NCBI RefSeq assembly: GCF_014650815.1
Contig: NZ_BMVR01000017.1
Coordinates: 62,001-126,000 of the forward strand
Direction: 5' to 3'
Length of the DNA: 64,000 nt
DNA from: Streptomyces flavofungini
Lineage (GTDB): Bacteria; Actinomycetota; Actinomycetes; Streptomycetales; Streptomycetaceae
Shown here: positions 7,702-16,112 of the stretch, piece after piece
Layout of the letters: every line of letters begins with the position of its first letter
How positions within the stretch are numbered: position 1 is the first letter of the stretch
Position numbers and translations under genes: made by a program
Notes under the pieces: model-generated
The model's input: only the letters and a program-made list of their open reading frames with translations
What the model was told of the DNA's origin: nothing
The model's database searches: none

Positions 7702-9318
7702 ATGAGTGGTACACCCTTACGTGGCAAGGCATCTGACGGCCTGTCACGGAGAAGATTCATCACTGGAACAAGTTCCATTTTCGGCGCCGCCATGCTCGCC
7801 TCGCAGGCCTCCCCGGCCCGGGCGGTCGACGGCGCCGCCATCCCCGTCCTGGTGATCGGCACCGGATACGGCGGCTCCGTCGCCGCCCTGCGGCTCGCCG
7901 AGGCGGGCGTCGACGTGCACATGCTGGAGATGGGCATGGCTTGGGACACCCCGGGGTCCGACGGCAAGATTTTCGCCAACACCACGAGCCCGGACGCCCG
8001 TTCCTACTGGCTGCGCACCAAGACCAAGCAGCCCCTGAGCAACTTCCTCGGCTTCCCCATCGACCGGGCCGTCCCGCGCTACACCGGCATCCTGGACGCC
8101 GAGGAGTTCGGCGGCATCACCGTCTATCAGGGCCGCGGCGTGGGCGGCGGCTCACTGGTCAACGGCGGCATGGCGGTTACGCCGAAGCGCGAGAACTTCG
8201 CCGCGGTCCTCCCGTCGGTCAACACGGGGGAGATGTACGACACTTACTACCCGCGCGCCAACGCGGGCCTCGGCGTGAACGCCATCGACCCGGCCTGGTT
8301 CGAGACGGCCGAGTGCTACCAGTACGCCCGGGTCGGCCGCAAGCACGCGCAGCGCTCCGGGTTCCCGTTCGTCTTCGTACCCGACGTGTACGACTGGGAC
8401 TACATGAAGCGGGAGGCCGCGGGCACCGTCCCCAAGTCGGCGCTCGCGGGGGAGATCCTGTACGGCAACAACTACGGCAAGAAGTCGCTGCAGCAGACGT
8501 ACCTCGCCCGCGCGAAAGCGACCGGCCGCGTCACCATCTCCCCGCTGCACAAGGTGACTTCGGTGACCCCGGCGGCCGGGGGCGGCTATACGGTCACGGT
8601 CGACCAGATCAACACCAACGGCGACACCGTCGCCACCAAGACCATGACGGCCGACAAGGTGTTCTTCGCCGCGGGCAGCGTCGGCACCAGCAAACTCCTG
8701 GTGAAACTGCAGGCCACCGGTGCACTCCCGCACCTCAACGGCGAGGTCGGCAAGGGCTGGGGCGACAACGGCAACGTCATGTGCGGGCGTGCCAACCACC
8801 TCTGGGACCCGACCGGCAGCCTCCAGTCCGCCATCCCCACGGCCGGCATCGACAACTGGGCCGCGGGCGGCGCGTTCGCCGAGGTGGCACCACTGCCCAC
8901 CGGCATCGAGACGTACGCCTCGTTCTACCTGTCGATCACCAAGAACCCGCACCGCGCCCAGTTCTCCTGGAACGCGTCGGCGGGCCGCGCCGAGCTCAAC
9001 TGGCAGACCGCCTGGAAGCAGCCGTCGATCGACGCCGCCAAGACGATCTTCGACAAGATCAACGCCAAGGAGGGGACGATCTACCGCACCGACCTCTTCG
9101 GTGTGTACAAGATCTGGGGCGACCACCTCACCTACCACCCCCTCGGCGGCGCGGTCCTCGACAAGGCCACCGACAACTACGGCCGCCTGCACGGCCATCC
9201 GGGCCTCTACGTCATCGACGGCGCCCTGATCCCCGGCAACACCAGCGTCAACCCGTTCGTCACGATCACGGCACTCGCGGAACGCAACATCGAGAAGATC
9301 ATCGCCGCTGATCTGTAG
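7702..9318 (+). CDS. choD: Secreted cholesterol oxidase (GMC/BCO FAD enzyme)
   Basis: The enzyme oxidises and isomerises 3-beta-hydroxysterols to 4-en-3-ones using FAD and oxygen. The 538-residue product starts at the ATG preceded by GAGGAAGG. It has a Tat signal (SRRRFITG, then a hydrophobic stretch ending SPARA), a dinucleotide-binding motif VLVIGTGYGGSVAALRLAEA, and GRGVGGGSLVNGGMAV near the flavin. The family's active-site residues are visible: Glu in FAEVAPLPTG, His in YHPLGG and Asn in NPFVTITALAERN. Length and order closely match Streptomyces cholesterol oxidases of about 546 residues. It stands alone between the RidA gene and a convergent TetR gene. No partner P450 gene follows, unlike the choP-choA pair known in some strains. 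Confidence 0.93.
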   Translation: MSGTPLRGKASDGLSRRRFITGTSSIFGAAMLASQASPARAVDGAAIPVLVIGTGYGGSVAALRLAEAGVDVHMLEMGMAWDTPGSDGKIFANTTSPDARSYWLRTKTKQPLSNFLGFPIDRAVPRYTGILDAEEFGGITVYQGRGVGGGSLVNGGMAVTPKRENFAAVLPSVNTGEMYDTYYPRANAGLGVNAIDPAWFETAECYQYARVGRKHAQRSGFPFVFVPDVYDWDYMKREAAGTVPKSALAGEILYGNNYGKKSLQQTYLARAKATGRVTISPLHKVTSVTPAAGGGYTVTVDQINTNGDTVATKTMTADKVFFAAGSVGTSKLLVKLQATGALPHLNGEVGKGWGDNGNVMCGRANHLWDPTGSLQSAIPTAGIDNWAAGGAFAEVAPLPTGIETYASFYLSITKNPHRAQFSWNASAGRAELNWQTAWKQPSIDAAKTIFDKINAKEGTIYRTDLFGVYKIWGDHLTYHPLGGAVLDKATDNYGRLHGHPGLYVIDGALIPGNTSVNPFVTITALAERNIEKIIAADL

Positions 9319-9436
9319 GCCGCCGCTCGCCCGGCTCTTCAGGGCGGGCAGCGCATCCCGGATGATCCGGCGGCGCACGAGCACTAGGGCTCCCGGTACA
9401 GCAGGACGGTGAGCCCTGGTGTGGCACCAGGAGAGT

Positions 9437-10027
9437 TCATCGCGCCCGTGGAGAAGGGCTGGCGGCCTCCCACGCCGCCTCGATCATCTCGAAGATCTCG
9501 TCCACCGCCGACCCCGGATCGGTTGCCTCGCGGGCCAGCGAATAGGCGTCGATCACGAACCTCGCGATCGTCCGGCAGGCCGTTGGGGACTGCGGCAGGC
9601 CGGGGTCGGCGGCGATGGCCGTCGCCAGCGTGTTCGCGTGGCGCAGCCGCATCGACTCCTCGTACTCCCGCAGGGCAGGGGATTCTTCGATCATGCGCCA
9701 TATGGGGGCGGCGCCGTCCGCCGTGCAGTGGCGCACCAGGGCGTGGATCTCCAGGCGCAGCGCGGGCAGGAGCGGTTCCCGCGGCGGCCGGTCGGTGACC
9801 GCCCGGGTGAGGCGTTGCTCGAAGTCGTCGTCCCGCTCGAACACCAGGGCCTCTTTCGAGGCGAAGTGGGCGAAGAGCGTGGTGACGGCCACGTCGGCCT
9901 CGGCGGCCACATCGCGGATGCCCACCGCTTCGTAGCCGCGTTCCAGGAAGAGCCGCAGGGCGGTGTCGGCGATCTTCTGGCGGGTCGCGGCCTTCTTGCG
10001 CTCGCGGCGTCCGGTCGGCTCGGTCAT
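9437..10027 (-). CDS. TetR/AcrR-family transcriptional regulator
   Basis: This 196-residue regulator has an N-terminal helix-turn-helix (about 13-58) containing YEAVGIRDVAAEADVAVTT followed by LFAHFASKEALVF, typical of TetR. The C-terminal ligand domain is helical. It is divergent from an NADP-dependent oxidoreductase gene at 10098. The spacer carries repeated TAACCGTT and ACCGT/ACGGT half-sites, so it most likely represses that oxidoreductase and itself. Confidence 0.87.
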   Translation of the reverse strand: MTEPTGRRERKKAATRQKIADTALRLFLERGYEAVGIRDVAAEADVAVTTLFAHFASKEALVFERDDDFEQRLTRAVTDRPPREPLLPALRLEIHALVRHCTADGAAPIWRMIEESPALREYEESMRLRHANTLATAIAADPGLPQSPTACRTIARFVIDAYSLAREATDPGSAVDEIFEMIEAAWEAASPSPRAR

Positions 10028-10054
10028 GCCCTGACGCTATCAAATCCAAAGACG

Positions 10055-10090
10055 TAACCGTTCCGAAATGCTAACCGTTAGTGTTACGGT
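10055..10090. promoter_or_regulatory. Candidate TetR operator cluster
   Basis: TAACCGTT occurs at 10055-10062 and again at 10072-10079, 17 bases apart. An ACCGT/ACGGT inverted pair spans 10074-10090. The sites fill the short divergent spacer directly upstream of the oxidoreductase ribosome-binding site (GGAGGT). Confidence 0.4.
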
Positions 10091-10097
10091 CGGAGGT

Positions 10098-10991
10098 ATG
10101 AAGAGAGTGAGCTTCGCCGAGTTCGGCGGTCCTGACGTCCTGCACCTCATAGACGCCGAGGAGCCCCACGCGGGCCCCGGCCGGATACGCGTCGCCGTAC
10201 GGGCGGCGGGCGTGAACCCCGTCGACTGGCGGATCCGTGAAGGCCAGTTCCTCAAGGCGCATCCGCTCGAGTTGCCCGCCGGGGTCGGGCTCGACGCTGC
10301 CGGGGTGGTGGACGAGGTCGGCGAGGGCGTGGAAGGGGTCGAGGTCGGCGACCATGTGTTCGGCGAAGGGCTCAGCACCTACGCCGAGTTCGCCGTGCTG
10401 ACGGCCTGGGCCCGGATGCCCGAGGGGCTGTCGTTCGAAGAGGCGGCCGGGTACCCCTCCGTGGTGGAGACCGCGCTGCGCATCATCAGTCAGGTCGGTG
10501 TGCGGCCCGGGCAGACGCTGCTGGTCAGCGGCGCATCCGGGGGAGTCGGGTCGGCGGTGCTGCAGATCGCCCGCGAGCGCGGCATCGCGGTGATCGGCAC
10601 GGCCGGGGCCGCGAACCAGGACTATCTGCGCGACCTCGGCGCCGTCGCCACGACGTACGGCGAGGGCTGGGTCGAGCGGGTGCGGGAGCTCGGCCGGGTC
10701 GACGCGGCCCTCGATCTCGCCGGTTCGGGCGTGATCGGCGAACTCGTCGAACTGACCGGGGACCCGCAGAAGGTGGTCTCCATCGCCGATCTCGGCGCGC
10801 CGGAATTCGGCGTCCGCTTCTCCGACACCGCCGGGAGCGTGCCGGACGCGCTCGCCGTGGCCGCCGACCTCATCAAGCGGGGCAGGCTCCACATCCCGGT
10901 CGAGAAGTCGTACACGCTCGGCGAGGCCGCGGCGGCGCACATCGACAGCCAGGCGGGGCACACGCGCGGGCGGCGGGTGATCGTCGTCTGA
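10098..10991 (+). CDS. NADP-dependent zinc-free quinone-type oxidoreductase (MDR family)
   Basis: This 297-residue medium-chain reductase has an N-terminal GroES-like domain containing VRAAGVNPVDWRIREG and a Rossmann domain with LLVSGASGGVGSAVLQIA. It lacks the Cys/His zinc ligands of true alcohol dehydrogenases, which fits the quinone-oxidoreductase branch acting on reactive carbonyls or quinones. The start is the ATG after GGAGGT, ten codons inside the longest frame. That choice keeps the operator cluster non-coding. The divergent TetR protein is the likely regulator. Confidence 0.87.
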   Translation: MKRVSFAEFGGPDVLHLIDAEEPHAGPGRIRVAVRAAGVNPVDWRIREGQFLKAHPLELPAGVGLDAAGVVDEVGEGVEGVEVGDHVFGEGLSTYAEFAVLTAWARMPEGLSFEEAAGYPSVVETALRIISQVGVRPGQTLLVSGASGGVGSAVLQIARERGIAVIGTAGAANQDYLRDLGAVATTYGEGWVERVRELGRVDAALDLAGSGVIGELVELTGDPQKVVSIADLGAPEFGVRFSDTAGSVPDALAVAADLIKRGRLHIPVEKSYTLGEAAAAHIDSQAGHTRGRRVIVV

Positions 10992-11170
10992 GTCGCGGGC
11001 GCTGGGCGCCGGCCGGGCGCCCAGCGCCGCCGCTCCGTGCGCCGCCTCGGCCCCGACGCCCGGGCCGAGTTCACCGCTTGCGCACGGGCACAAGAGGCGT
11101 GTCTGAAAGGGCACGGTACGGGGTGCCCCGGCCACTTCGGGTGCTGATCAAACCGCTAATCTCCGTATGC

Positions 11171-11905
11171 ATGACCGATCTTCAAACGCAGGACCAACTT
11201 GTGGGTAAGGTCGAGAGACCACCGGCCCGCCGCGTCCTGTGGTTCGCCGCGGGTGCCACCGGGGCCTTACTCGTCGCAGATCTCGGCACGCGCGCCTACA
11301 ACAGCTACGACTCCATACCGAGCGTCCGCAGGCTGGTGAACGTCGACGTCGAGGGAAATCTGGCCACTTGGTGGAACAGCACGCTGCTGCTGGCCGTGGC
11401 GGGCGTGGCGCTGATCGCCGCGCTGCTCAGCGGGCGCGACGCGCGTCCCGGGCGGCTGTCCTGGCTGGGCCTCGCCGCTGCGACCGCGCTGCTCAGCCTC
11501 GACGAGACGATCTCGCTGCACGAGCGCCTCGGCGAGGTCGGCAAGTCGTGGAAGGAGTGGGCCGGGGGCTCGCTGCCCACGCACGCCTGGGTGTTGCCCG
11601 GCGCGCTCCTCGCGGCGACGGGCACCGTGATCGCCGTCCTGTGGGCCCGAAAGCTCCCACGCGACCTGCGCAACGGCCTCCTCGCCGCACTGGGGGTGTA
11701 CCTGGGCGGGGCGCTCCTCACCGAGGCGTTCAACGGCTGGGCGCTCGAGAACGGCCACAGCACCGTACTCATGCTGGGCACGCTCGTGGAGGAGGGGCTG
11801 GAGATGAGCGGCTGCGTCGTCGCCCTCGCCGTCCTCAGCCGGTACGTACTGCTGGAGCATGACCCGGCGTCAGGACGCGCGGTGGTACGACTGCGGGACA
11901 ACTAG
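11171..11905 (+). CDS. Multi-pass membrane protein of unknown function
   Basis: This 244-residue protein has about six hydrophobic segments, the first at VLWFAAGATGALLVADLG near residue 21. Acidic and His residues lie near the membrane in ALLSLDETISLHERLGEVG and again in LVEEGLEMSG. Such charged motifs are conserved-looking but I do not know a function. The start was placed at the ATG at 11171 because the upstream 31 codons lack the expected coding pattern. There is no clear ribosome-binding site, and TAATCT about ten bases upstream would permit a leaderless transcript. A strong hairpin follows the gene. Confidence 0.65.
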   Translation: MTDLQTQDQLVGKVERPPARRVLWFAAGATGALLVADLGTRAYNSYDSIPSVRRLVNVDVEGNLATWWNSTLLLAVAGVALIAALLSGRDARPGRLSWLGLAAATALLSLDETISLHERLGEVGKSWKEWAGGSLPTHAWVLPGALLAATGTVIAVLWARKLPRDLRNGLLAALGVYLGGALLTEAFNGWALENGHSTVLMLGTLVEEGLEMSGCVVALAVLSRYVLLEHDPASGRAVVRLRDN

Positions 11906-12020
11906 CGGAGGTTCGGGGGCGGGCTTTCGTCGTCGTGGAGCGCGGCACCGATGGCGCCGCGCGCGTGCGCGCGCCGGCACCCGGAACGGTCGGCGACGAG
12001 CACGCGATCTCGGACAGCGG

Positions 12021-12050
12021 AAGGCCCCGGCAGGTGATGGCCGGGGCCTT
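12021..12050. terminator. Bidirectional hairpin terminator
   Basis: AAGGCCCCGG and CCGGGGCCTT form a perfect 10-base stem with a 10-base loop. It lies between the convergent membrane-protein and OsmC genes and can serve both. Confidence 0.75.
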
Positions 12051-12080
12051 TCGCTTGCTCGGGCGCTGCCCGCTCGGGCG

Positions 12081-12521
12081 TCAGGCGCCGTCAGCGGTGC
12101 CGGACACAGTCGTGCTGACCGGCGTGCCCGCCTCGACGGTGCGGCTGACCGTGCAGAGCCGGTCGTGCGAGGTCTTCACGGCCCGGGGGAGGATCGCGCG
12201 GGCGCGGTCCCCCGACGGGCCGTCCGGGAACGTGACGGAGAAGGCGACGTCGAGGTCCGACAGCCGGTTGCCACTCTCGTCCTCGACCTTGTTGCCGGTC
12301 ACGGTGACGGTGAACGTGGTCGGATCCGTGTGCCGACTCGTGGCGACCTCCACATCGGCCGCGCTGCAGCCGCCGATCGCGGCGAGGAACAGCTCGACCG
12401 GCGTGAAGTCGGTGCCCGAGCCGGTGCCGAAGGTCAGCGTGCCCCCGCGGGCATTGGTCGCGGTGAACCGGCCCGGGCCGGACCGCTCGATGGTGACGGA
12501 ACGCAGTGAATTGTCAGTCAT
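12081..12521 (-). CDS. OsmC-family peroxiredoxin-like protein
   Basis: This 146-residue protein belongs to the OsmC/Ohr family, which reduces organic or fatty-acid hydroperoxides through a reactive Cys pair. The first Cys is in AAIGGCSAADVEV near residue 52 and the second in RLCTVSRTVEAG near 122, the usual spacing. The N-terminal strand RFTATNARGGTL and the DFTPVELFLAAIG helix are typical. It converges on the membrane protein at 11905 with the hairpin between. No dedicated MarR (OhrR-like) gene is adjacent. Confidence 0.88.
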   Translation of the reverse strand: MTDNSLRSVTIERSGPGRFTATNARGGTLTFGTGSGTDFTPVELFLAAIGGCSAADVEVATSRHTDPTTFTVTVTGNKVEDESGNRLSDLDVAFSVTFPDGPSGDRARAILPRAVKTSHDRLCTVSRTVEAGTPVSTTVSGTADGA

Positions 12522-12698
12522 GACGACGACGGTAACGTCACGCCGTCCGAACCATCCGAAGGCCGCGCCTGCCCGGGGCTCCGCTCACAGCCGGTTGTTG
12601 TTCCGGTGTCGCACGGGAGTGACGTACGACAGGGGCGTACGAAGGCGGCGTACAAGACGTGGCGTACGAAAGGTGGCGCCGCCACGAGCCGCGCTCCC

Positions 12699-13811
12699 TC
12701 ACCCGACGTGCAGGACCCGAAAGCGATCCGGTTCCGCCGGATCCCGATCCACCACCTGGACCGACGGCCAGACCCATTGCCACACGCCGATGCCCGGCAT
12801 ACGGGAGAACCGTATCTGACCGCGGGTGCCTTCGACGGCGGCGTGCGACCAGGAATCGGCGATGCGCGCCCGGTCCACCCCGTGCGAACGCAGCACCTCG
12901 GCGAGGACGGCGATCGTGTCGTAGCCCTCGAAGGCGACGAAGGACGGCGCTTCGGCCAACTGCTCTCGGAGTGCGGTCTCGACCCGGGTGCCGAGTGGGG
13001 TGAGGTGCTCGGGCAGGTAGCGCAGGAACGGGATCGCGGCGCCGTCGTCGCCCAGCAGTTCGGCCCATTCGGCGAACTCCGGTTGTCCGGCCGGGGCACC
13101 GATCAGAATCTCGCCGAGGCGCGGGTCACGGCGGACGGACTTGACGATCGGAACGGCGGGCTCCGGGTGGCCGACCAGCAGTAGGAGGGCAGTCGCGCGC
13201 TGGTCGACGAGTTCGTCGCACACCGCGTCGGGGTCGAGCGCCCGCATGTCGAGTTCGACGACGGTGCCGCCGCGCGGAGTGAGGTGGTCGCGCAGGACGC
13301 GGGTCCCGGACGCCCAGTAGACACTCGGCTGGGTTGCCACGGCGACGCGGCTGTGGCCCGCGCCGAGGAGGAAGTCCGCGTAGATCTGCCAGCCGTGGGA
13401 CTGCGCCGGGGCGAGCCGCGCGACCCATTCCGTCGGCTGCTCCGTGAGCGCGTCGAGAACCGCCGACGAACAGAGGAACGGCAGGCCGAGGGCGTCGGCC
13501 CTGGCGGCAGCGGCGCGGGCGACGACGCTGTGGTACTCGCCCGCCACGGCGACCACGCCCAGCTGCGCCAACTCAGCCACGGCCGCCGCGGCCCGCTGCG
13601 GATCGGCGGCGGTGTCCCGGACGACCAGCTCAAGCGGCCTTCCGGCGACGCCGCCCGCCTCATTGACTGCCTGTACGGCCAACTCAAGCCCGGCCAGCAA
13701 GTGGTGCCCTGCCCCGACCCAGCCGGGCCGCGTCAGCGGAACGAGAGCGCCGATCCGGACGGCGGCTGCGTCGCTCTGCTTCGCCGCAAGTGGCGATGGT
13801 GGCGTGGTCAT
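12699..13811 (-). CDS. Orphan periplasmic-binding-fold (amide/branched-chain amino acid type) protein
   Basis: The 370-residue product has the type-1 periplasmic-binding fold. It opens with VRIGALVPLTRPGWVGAGHH and continues with LELAVQAVNEAGGVAGRPLE and VAVAGEYHSVVARAAAARAD, as in Leu/Ile/Val- or amide-binding proteins. The start at 13811 follows GGGGAGG on the coding strand. There is no signal peptide or lipobox and no permease or ATPase nearby, so it is probably cytoplasmic. It may act as a sensor, like AmiC-type proteins, or be a relic of a transporter. Ligand unknown. Confidence 0.75.
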   Translation of the reverse strand: MTTPPSPLAAKQSDAAAVRIGALVPLTRPGWVGAGHHLLAGLELAVQAVNEAGGVAGRPLELVVRDTAADPQRAAAAVAELAQLGVVAVAGEYHSVVARAAAARADALGLPFLCSSAVLDALTEQPTEWVARLAPAQSHGWQIYADFLLGAGHSRVAVATQPSVYWASGTRVLRDHLTPRGGTVVELDMRALDPDAVCDELVDQRATALLLLVGHPEPAVPIVKSVRRDPRLGEILIGAPAGQPEFAEWAELLGDDGAAIPFLRYLPEHLTPLGTRVETALREQLAEAPSFVAFEGYDTIAVLAEVLRSHGVDRARIADSWSHAAVEGTRGQIRFSRMPGIGVWQWVWPSVQVVDRDPAEPDRFRVLHVG

Positions 13812-14095
13812 GGGTTGGCGCCTCCCCGAGCGGTGATTCGGGTTCTTTGCCCGGATCACGGTGTGAACGTCATTGGCGCCGAGAGTAGTTGAGCCGCGAA
13901 CGGTCGGCCTAGGCGCCCCTTACGGGGGCGAGGTGGGCGAACACCTCGCGGGTGCGCACCCCTTCGACTGCGGTGGGAACTGCGATGACCTCGCCCCCGC
14001 CGGATGGGGGAGGAGGACAAGACCGGCGGTTGACGCAACGGGTGGTGCGGCCGACGAGGGTGGGGTTCATGGCGGGAAGCGAAGGAGACCCCTCG

Positions 14096-15103
14096 ATGGA
14101 TCGGCGGGATCGGCGGGATCGGTTGGATCGGCTGGACCGCGCCGGACGGCTGGCGGCGTATGGGGCGGCTTTCGCGATGACCCCCTACGCGTTGATCAAA
14201 ATCTCCTGGGCGGTCGGCGCGATGGCCGGGCTGGTGCCGATCGGCGACGGGTTCAGCCCGGCCGGGTGGGCGGTCCTCAACACCGTGACCGTCGGCATGG
14301 CAGGCATCGGGATCGCCATGGCCCTCGCCCTCGTCCGGCCCTGGGGGATGCGGATACCGGGGCCCTTGGTCGTGTGTGTCGCGTGGGTGGGGACGGGGTT
14401 CCTCGTCCCCGTGCTGCCGTACGCCGTGCTGGACTCCATGCTCGGCCTTTCGGGCGGGGGTGAACCGCAGCACCATGAGGACGACGGTCCGGCCATGCCT
14501 GGCTGGGAGGCAGGGCTGATCCAGTTCAGCTTCGTGGGGATGGGGCTGGGCCTGGCGCTCGCCCTGCCCGCCTATCTGAGGCGGCGCTGGCCGGAAGCGT
14601 TCGCCGGTCCGGTCGGCGTCCACGCGCAGAGCGGCCACTCGCGGGGCGGTCGGCGCCACGTGCTGGGGGCCGTTGGCGCCGGGACAGTGGTCGGCGCGGT
14701 CTGGATCTACTGGGCGCTCGGCGGCACGGCCGGTATGGCACACCCGACGGAACTGCATGCCAACGGGCGCCTGCTGACGGGCATATGGGGCGGGTGGGCG
14801 CTCACCGCCTCCGCCGCCACCTGGGCGGTCGGCCGCGGTCGGCCCGCCCGACTGCCCCGCTGGATCCCCTTGACGCTCGGCTGGCTGGGAACGGGTTCGC
14901 TCTTCGCGTGGAGCAGTTGGAGGCTGCTGTTCACGTCGTACGTGGCGATGGCACGCCCCGCTGACGCGTCACTGCCGGAGGACCTCGCCGTCGCGGCCGT
15001 GGTGCACGTGGCCGCAGTGCCGGCAGGCGCGGTGATGCTCGCGGCGCTGCTCCGACCCCGCAGGCGCAGCGCGGCACCCCACCCCGTCAACGCCCCTGCG
15101 TGA
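14096..15103 (+). CDS. Multi-pass membrane protein of unknown function
   Basis: This 335-residue protein has about eight hydrophobic segments. A charged N-terminus is built of DRRDRRDRLDRLDR heptad-like repeats. Between segments 3 and 4 lies a hydrophilic loop (GGGEPQHHEDDGPAMPGWEAG). The ATG at 14096 follows GAAGGAGA with good spacing, so the 48 upstream in-frame codons are not coding. The protein is common in this genus but I know no function. A perfect 14-base hairpin follows about 130 bases downstream. Confidence 0.65.
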   Translation: MDRRDRRDRLDRLDRAGRLAAYGAAFAMTPYALIKISWAVGAMAGLVPIGDGFSPAGWAVLNTVTVGMAGIGIAMALALVRPWGMRIPGPLVVCVAWVGTGFLVPVLPYAVLDSMLGLSGGGEPQHHEDDGPAMPGWEAGLIQFSFVGMGLGLALALPAYLRRRWPEAFAGPVGVHAQSGHSRGGRRHVLGAVGAGTVVGAVWIYWALGGTAGMAHPTELHANGRLLTGIWGGWALTASAATWAVGRGRPARLPRWIPLTLGWLGTGSLFAWSSWRLLFTSYVAMARPADASLPEDLAVAAVVHVAAVPAGAVMLAALLRPRRRSAAPHPVNAPA

Positions 15104-15124
15104 CCACCGCACCCGCCCCCACGC

Positions 15125-15222
15125 GTGAACCGGGACCACCGCCGCCACGGCTACGGCGAGGCCGTCACCGTCGCCACCCGCAAGGCAGCCGGTTTCCAGC
15201 AACGCCCCGAGGTTCGGGACCT
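15125..15222 (+). pseudogene. Possible GNAT acetyltransferase remnant
   Basis: One frame reads NRDHRRHGYGEAVTVATRKA, which resembles the acetyl-CoA-binding motif A of GNAT enzymes (HRxxGxG then a helix). Nothing before or after it continues the fold. It may be a leftover of a deleted gene. The call rests on a single motif. Confidence 0.3.
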
Positions 15223-15233
15223 GCGCCGGGCCG

Positions 15234-15264
15234 CCCAGGGCCTGTCCGGTGGACAGGCCCTGGG
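15234..15264. terminator. Bidirectional hairpin terminator
   Basis: CCCAGGGCCTGTCC and GGACAGGCCCTGGG form a perfect 14-base stem with a 3-base GGT loop. It lies between convergent genes ending at 15103 and 15298. Confidence 0.8.
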
Positions 15265-15297
15265 CCTGAAGGAATCGCCGTGAGTTCGCGGGCCCCG

Positions 15298-15870
15298 TCA
15301 GCGGACGACGTCGAAGACGTTCTTCTGCAAGCCGTTGGCGTACGCCTCGTGCTCGACGAGCTTCAGCTTCTGGGTGTCCTTGTCCGTGGCGCTGAACAGC
15401 CGCTTGCCCGCACCGAGGAGCAGGGGGAAGACGAGCAGGTGGTAGCGGTCGATCAGGCCGGCGTCCGAGAGGGCCTGGTTCAGGGAGGCGCTGCCGTGGA
15501 TGATGATCGGGCCGCCCTCGGTCTCCTTGAGCACGGCGACGTCGTCGAGGGAGCGCAGGATCGTGGTCTCGCCCCAGTTCGACACGAGGTCGCCCTCGGT
15601 GAGGGTGGTCGAGACGACGTACTTGGGCATCAGCTTGTAGTCGGCGAAGTCCTCCATGTCGGGCCAGACCGGGCTGAACGCCTCGTAGCTGGTGCGGCCG
15701 AACAACATCGCGGTGGCCTCCTGCTGCTCCCGGCCCTTGATCTCGAACGCCTCGGGGAGGAACTCCATGTCCTTGAACGTCCACCCGGAGTTCCGGTAAC
15801 CGGGCTCGCCGCCCGGAGCCTCCACGACGCCGTCGAGCGAGATGAAGGCGGTGCTGATCAAGGTACGCAT
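15298..15870 (-). CDS. Dihydrofolate reductase/RibD-C family protein
   Basis: This 190-residue protein has the RibD C-terminal (DHFR-like) reductase fold. Recognisable parts are RTLISTAFISLDGVVEAPGG at the start, FGRTSYEAFSPVWP, a nucleotide-binding segment GGPIIIHGSASLNQALSDAG, and LLVFPLLLGAGKRLF. These proteins use NADPH, but most members of this stand-alone group have no assigned substrate. The ATG at 15870 follows GAGGAA at good spacing, 23 codons inside the longest frame. A decayed relative is present at 52505. Confidence 0.85.
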   Translation of the reverse strand: MRTLISTAFISLDGVVEAPGGEPGYRNSGWTFKDMEFLPEAFEIKGREQQEATAMLFGRTSYEAFSPVWPDMEDFADYKLMPKYVVSTTLTEGDLVSNWGETTILRSLDDVAVLKETEGGPIIIHGSASLNQALSDAGLIDRYHLLVFPLLLGAGKRLFSATDKDTQKLKLVEHEAYANGLQKNVFDVVR

Positions 15871-16112
15871 CTGAAATTCCTCGGTGTCTGGGGTCCGGCT
15901 TCGGCAGTTCCGGTCGATGCGCCATCGGATCACATTCACCGCTGCGGCGCACCGACCAGTACCTATGACTGTGGACCTCGTGGAAAGTCATCGGTCGGGC
16001 CACACCGTGGTCGGCGATGTGCCGCGACGGTCACCACGGCTGCGCTCGTGGGGGGATGGGGCCTCAGTGCCGAGAGAACAGGCGGACGACGACAGCTTTC
16101 ACCGGCGGACCG

